A stretch of DNA of 64,000 nt, taken from positions 248,001-312,000 of the forward strand of contig NZ_CP012552.1 in the NCBI RefSeq assembly GCF_004803855.2, given 5' to 3'. Each line of letters begins with the position of its first letter. Position 1 is the stretch's first letter. Both the position numbers and the translations under genes were made by a program. Below the pieces are notes generated by a model. The model saw only the letters and a program-made list of their open reading frames with translations. It ran no database searches and was not told the origin of the DNA. This DNA is from Campylobacter sp. RM16192 (GTDB lineage: Bacteria > Campylobacterota > Campylobacteria > Campylobacterales > Campylobacteraceae). This document shows positions 60,954-64,000 of this stretch, piece after piece.

Positions 60954-61787
60954 TTAAATTTTGACTTCACGGGGCATATTTTTAGCTTTTATCGCCCCGA
61001 TTATTTTCTCGGTTAGCCTTACCTGTCCTTTGGGTGTTATCATCGGAGTAAACCCCTGAACTTTTTCGCCGTTTGGCTTTTTGTATACGCACGGGATGTA
61101 GCGCAGATAGTCTTTATCTAAATATTCTTGATAAGGCTCGTTGTTTGATTGCAAAATTTTCAACTCTCGCATTATTTGAAAAATACGCGCTCTTCCTGTA
61201 TTTATGCCCTGATGTTGATTGCAAAGCGTTTTAGCGTATGTTCCTATTAAAATGCACCCGTCGGTAGCTTCCACCGTTCGCCCGTAATCCACGTAAGGCT
61301 CATCGGCTTTTATTTTAGCTTCGAGATATTTATTTTTGTCTTGCGTGTCGGCGTAGTCTAAAAGAATTTTGGCTACCGCTCGCGGGTCTGCTAAGACGTC
61401 TTGAATGCTTGTAGGGTTGTTTTGCCCGTTTAGTATGTAATCACTAGCCCAGTCTCTGAATAAAATCGTCTGTGGCGTTTCGGTCAATTTAAATCCGAGA
61501 GTAATAACTCTTTTTTTAGTCCAAAATACCATTTTTTGAGGCTTTTGATACACCCTAGTAGATCCCACTGGGGTGTCTGTTAGTACGCCTTTGCCGTCGT
61601 TATACATATCTTTGTAATAATAATGCATTCCCTCTATGTATTCGGTCGCTCCTTTGGTTCTTTGTTGCTGTATTGCGTTTTGGGTTACGCCAAAACCTTG
61701 AGCTACTTGTCTGTCTGATAAAGCCCAAGTGTCTTGATACTCAATAACCTCTAAATTTAGATTGTTAAATGCTACTATTGCACTCAT
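60954..61787 (-). CDS. Phage antirepressor with KilA-C (ANT) domain
   Basis: The 277-residue protein has an N-terminal DNA-binding-like domain (WALSDRQVAQGFGVTQNAIQQQRTKG..FWTKKRVITLGFKL). A linker precedes a C-terminal KilA-C/ANT domain (VEATDGCILIGTYAKTLCN, GRARIFQIMRELKILQS, EPYQEYLDKDYLRYIP, PKGQVRLTEKII). Phage antirepressors of this type counteract lytic repressors. AGGAG precedes ATG 61787, two bases after the upstream gene stop. Confidence 0.85.
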   Translation of the reverse strand: MSAIVAFNNLNLEVIEYQDTWALSDRQVAQGFGVTQNAIQQQRTKGATEYIEGMHYYYKDMYNDGKGVLTDTPVGSTRVYQKPQKMVFWTKKRVITLGFKLTETPQTILFRDWASDYILNGQNNPTSIQDVLADPRAVAKILLDYADTQDKNKYLEAKIKADEPYVDYGRTVEATDGCILIGTYAKTLCNQHQGINTGRARIFQIMRELKILQSNNEPYQEYLDKDYLRYIPCVYKKPNGEKVQGFTPMITPKGQVRLTEKIIGAIKAKNMPREVKI

Positions 61788-61789
61788 TT

Positions 61790-62008
61790 TTAAGCTCCTG
61801 TTCTCTTTTTGGCTTTGTCAAAATCGACGATATACCACCATTTAAAACGCTCCCCGTTGGCTTGTATGTCTTTAATCACTCCTTCGCGTTTAAGGTCGCC
61901 TAAATACTGATTAGCGTTACTTATGCCTAAGTTTTTTTGTCCAGCCGTTACGCGCCCTTGCTCTAGCATTATTTTTAACAGTGTCTTTTTATGTCTACTA
62001 TTTCTCAT
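61790..62008 (-). CDS. Small winged-helix-like protein
   Basis: The 72-residue product (RHKKTLLKIMLEQGRVTAGQKNLGISNANQYLGDLKREGVIKD, then ERFKWWYIVD) has the helix order and wing of a small winged-helix domain, similar to short replication or regulatory proteins that guide DNA binding. It overlaps the gene upstream by 11 nt and precedes the antirepressor by 2 nt. Confidence 0.65.
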   Translation of the reverse strand: MRNSRHKKTLLKIMLEQGRVTAGQKNLGISNANQYLGDLKREGVIKDIQANGERFKWWYIVDFDKAKKRTGA

Positions 62009-62249
62009 TTTTGTCCTTTTTCGGCTCTCTTATGCCCGCTTTAACCTCTAGGGTCTTAATGCTTTCTCGCTGTTTCTGCACTATGTGAAATAAATCAAAT
62101 GCACAATCCAGCAAAGACTGATCGGCTCCGTCTATGCTTGCCACTTTGTAGGTATGCAAATGCCTTTTAAAAGCCTTTAGCATAACTTCATCATTTGCGC
62201 TAAAGCACACTTTGCTAGGTTTAAAATTTAACTTATTCATTGTGTGCAC
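61998..62249 (-). CDS. AFDLF-motif small protein
   Basis: This 83-residue protein has a basic N terminus (KLNFKPSKVCFSANDEVMLKAFKRHLHTYK), then SLLDCAFDLFHIVQKQRESIKTLEVKAG. The CAFDLF motif and the coiled coil after it match the gene at 57,343. It overlaps its neighbours on both sides (11 and 17 nt). Function is unknown. Confidence 0.65.
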   Translation of the reverse strand: MHTMNKLNFKPSKVCFSANDEVMLKAFKRHLHTYKVASIDGADQSLLDCAFDLFHIVQKQRESIKTLEVKAGIREPKKDKNEK

Positions 62250-62685
62250 TCCTTTGAATAAAAAAGGTCTCGATTATCCTTTTATTCTCATCTTGTAGGC
62301 TTTGGAGCTGTTTGCCTTGCTCTACTAAGGCTAAGAATAAGTCAAAAGCTACTCCGCTAAAATCTGCGGTTTTCATATTGCCACTATTTAGCGTTTCCTC
62401 GAATATGTGAGGGTAGCACTCTTTTAGCATTCTCGCATATTGTTCGCGCGCTTCCTCGTCGGTATCGGCTAGCTTAGCCGCAGTTTTTGCAAATTTGCCC
62501 TTAAAAGCTTCCGTATAAGCATGAAATAAATCAAAGGCTACCTTTAGCCCCTGATCAACTCCTTTGTGTAGCTCACTCGTTCCGCTTTCTAGTGCTACTT
62601 TTAAAATATCGGGGTGCTTTAGCTGTAAATAGGCGTGAAACTGCCCGTATAGTCCAGCTTCGGCTTCATCTTTAAACCTAGCCAT
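62233..62685 (-). CDS. Protein with two AFDLF motifs
   Basis: This 150-residue protein consists of two similar halves. The first is AYLQLKHPDILKVALESGTSE, LKVAFDLFHAYTEAFKG. The second is ECYPHIFEETLNSGNMKTADFSGVAFDLFLALVEQGKQL, followed by a coiled coil (LQSLQDENKRI). The internal duplication indicates two copies of the small AFDLF unit. No known family is recognised. It follows the AlpA-like gene by 1 nt. Confidence 0.68.
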   Translation of the reverse strand: MARFKDEAEAGLYGQFHAYLQLKHPDILKVALESGTSELHKGVDQGLKVAFDLFHAYTEAFKGKFAKTAAKLADTDEEAREQYARMLKECYPHIFEETLNSGNMKTADFSGVAFDLFLALVEQGKQLQSLQDENKRIIETFFIQRSAHNE

Positions 62686-62686
62686 A

Positions 62687-62875
62687 TTACGCGCCCTTTC
62701 TCATAAAAAACGCCTCTACTTCGGAGGGGTCAAAAAAGGTAATGTTTTTGCTGAATTTGATAGGTCTTAAAAAGCCTTGTTTAGCAAAATACCACACTGT
62801 GCTTAATCCTATGCCGTAAATCTGTGCGATTTGCGACGCTCTTAAGTATTTTGGTTTTAGTTCGGTTTGCTTCAT
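62687..62875 (-). CDS. AlpA/excisionase-like HTH protein
   Basis: The 62-residue protein has the MerR-type/AlpA DNA-binding layout: LRASQIAQIYGIGLSTVWYFAKQGFLRPIKFS, then FDPSEVEAFFMRK. Such proteins regulate integrase genes or act as excisionases in phages and islands. It is the first gene of the leftward group ending at 60,209. The 205 bp upstream (62876-63081) hold no gene. Confidence 0.82.
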   Translation of the reverse strand: MKQTELKPKYLRASQIAQIYGIGLSTVWYFAKQGFLRPIKFSKNITFFDPSEVEAFFMRKGA

Positions 62876-63081
62876 CGTTTAGCCTTTAATATGTGTATTA
62901 GTCTTGCAAAACTAGGCTAATTATGGCGCGATTTAAAATACTACGCAACGAAAAATATTTTTAGGCTTGTAGTGTGTGTTGAGGTATTTTTTGTAAAGTT
63001 AGTGTGTTTTTAGTGAGTTTTAAAAAAGTAAAAGCCCATTATTTAGGGCTTTATAGATAGCTAAAAATATTTTTAGGTTAT

Positions 63082-63825
63082 TTATGCGTTTTTGTCGTTA
63101 GGATTAAAATATTTATAAATTTTGTTCGCTAGTGTCGCTTTTTTGTTTTTATCAACTCCGACAATTTGATACATATCGGCTTTTAATACTAGGGTGTCGG
63201 TAAATTTTGTTCTTATTGCTTGTGTGTTATTTAATAAATCGTATCGTTCTTTTTGCTCTTTAAAGGGTTTAAAATACTCGTCTGATGTTTGCTTAAACTC
63301 TAAAAAAGCAAGAGTTGTTTTTATTTCCATTGGTGTTAAATAATTGAATTCGTCGTCAAAAAATCCATTTACCTCTGTTTGTAGGTCAAAATTATCCATT
63401 ATGTGCTGTTTATCAAACTCTCCTTTATAAAAATAAAAAGAGTGTTCTAAAAGTTGAATAGCTTTTAAATAGTTCTCGTATCTTATGACTATGGCGGTTT
63501 TGCTTTGCTTTGTATCTATGATGTTTTTAAAAAACTCCGCAAAGGCTGTTATTATTTCGTCTTTTGCTTCGTCTATCTGATAAAACTTCGTTAAAATTTC
63601 AAGCTCCCAAAAAATATCATAATTGCCAAATTCAGCCTCAAAGCTATCATTTACCCGATACCCTAGCATATCGTTAAAAGCGTTAATATAATCTTTTTTG
63701 TCGTGTCTATTGCCTGCTAATACCTTTTGAATGTCTGTTATAACTAACTCTATCGCCTCTTTTGTTATGTTACTTTTATTGTCTTTGTTATCTTGTGTAT
63801 CTCTTGTTTCGCTTAGTTTTGCCAT
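63082..63825 (-). CDS. Hypothetical phage-region protein
   Basis: This 247-residue helical protein is rich in Phe, Tyr and Lys (ITKEAIELVITDIQKVLAG, DEIITAFAEFFKNIID, LTPMEIKTTLAFLEFKQTSDEYFKP). No signal peptide, membrane span or known motif is visible. TTAGGGGGG lies 8 nt before the ATG. Its start lies 12 nt after the stop of the partial gene at the right edge, so the two are cotranscribed. Confidence 0.65.
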   Translation of the reverse strand: MAKLSETRDTQDNKDNKSNITKEAIELVITDIQKVLAGNRHDKKDYINAFNDMLGYRVNDSFEAEFGNYDIFWELEILTKFYQIDEAKDEIITAFAEFFKNIIDTKQSKTAIVIRYENYLKAIQLLEHSFYFYKGEFDKQHIMDNFDLQTEVNGFFDDEFNYLTPMEIKTTLAFLEFKQTSDEYFKPFKEQKERYDLLNNTQAIRTKFTDTLVLKADMYQIVGVDKNKKATLANKIYKYFNPNDKNA

Positions 63826-63836
63826 ATCTTGCCCCC

Positions 63837-64000
63837 CTAATTATCTTTTATGTCTAATATGTAATCGCTCCACCAGTCAAGCAGGATTTTAAGCTCGTCT
63901 AAAAAGTCGGCTTTTTCTGAATAGCTTAAGTCCACTCTATCGCCGTGTAGATGATCAAGCACTTTTTTAATAGCTTCTTTGCTTACTTTGTGCTTTTGCA
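63837..64000 (-). CDS. Partial hypothetical protein at the window edge
   Basis: The last 53 codons are visible (KVSKEAIKKVLDHLHGDRVDLSYSEKADFLDELKILLDWWSDYILDIKDN). The segment is helical and acidic with no recognised family. It continues past the right edge, showing that the island extends beyond this window. Confidence 0.7.
   Translation of the reverse strand, partial: QKHKVSKEAIKKVLDHLHGDRVDLSYSEKADFLDELKILLDWWSDYILDIKDN

Overview
The window reads as chromosomal DNA of a Campylobacter, probably outside the thermotolerant C. jejuni/C. coli group. The base composition is low in G+C and genes are tightly packed. From about 1 to 17,300 the gene order matches, from memory, a well known C. jejuni block: a two-component pair, ccoNOQP, small membrane genes, addB-addA, rplM-rpsI, cadF, a HAD phosphatase and a single-chain pyruvate:ferredoxin oxidoreductase. 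I ran no database search; species-level placement is not possible from the sequence alone.

Core region, 1-32,600. The cbb3 oxidase operon (microaerobic respiration) is followed by a FixH-like gene, two small membrane proteins and the AddAB recombination nuclease. Then come the L13/S9 operon, the CadF-type adhesin and the PFOR. A separate DUF2325 / hypothetical / flavodoxin operon supplies the likely PFOR electron carrier. Next are a methyltransferase, luxS, a D12-class DNA adenine methylase, a periplasmic respiratory pair (monohaem cytochrome c plus TorA-like molybdoenzyme), ciaB and a hotdog thioesterase. At about 28,750 a truncated integrase abuts the tail of an ABC ATPase on the other strand, a scar of an old insertion and deletion. 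A leftward group (SRPBCC, zinc-ribbon, EI24, dUTPase) and a few small genes complete the core.

Accessory region A, 32,600-38,800, is one giant gene. It has a LapA-type N-terminal retention module with a TAAG motif, twelve DNA-identical 345-bp repeats, and RTX-like glycine/aspartate motifs near the C terminus. It looks like a large type I secreted, surface-retained adhesin.

Accessory region B, 38,800-54,300, is a decayed mobile island. It holds a Sel1-repeat protein, a heavily degenerated gene, a DUF4143-type ATPase, an integrase broken by two frameshifts, and the 3' end of a relaxase with two other mob genes nested in another frame, as in ColE1. A WG-repeat pseudogene follows, then a type I restriction-modification operon. 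In that operon hsdR is frameshifted at a (TA)n tract, hsdS is half size, and a coiled-coil double-membrane-span protein of unknown role lies between hsdR and hsdS.

Accessory region C, 54,700 to the end, is a prophage-like or satellite-like island transcribed mostly leftward. It holds a RhuM gene coupled to a ParE-type toxin-antitoxin pair, a string of small unknown genes, a divergently transcribed HTH repressor with repeated operator-like sites, a strongly folded 88-nt element, a KilA-C antirepressor, an AlpA-like activator and further unknowns. Several of its small proteins share an AFDLF motif, suggesting an unnamed paralogous family. No rRNA, tRNA or CRISPR array was recognised.
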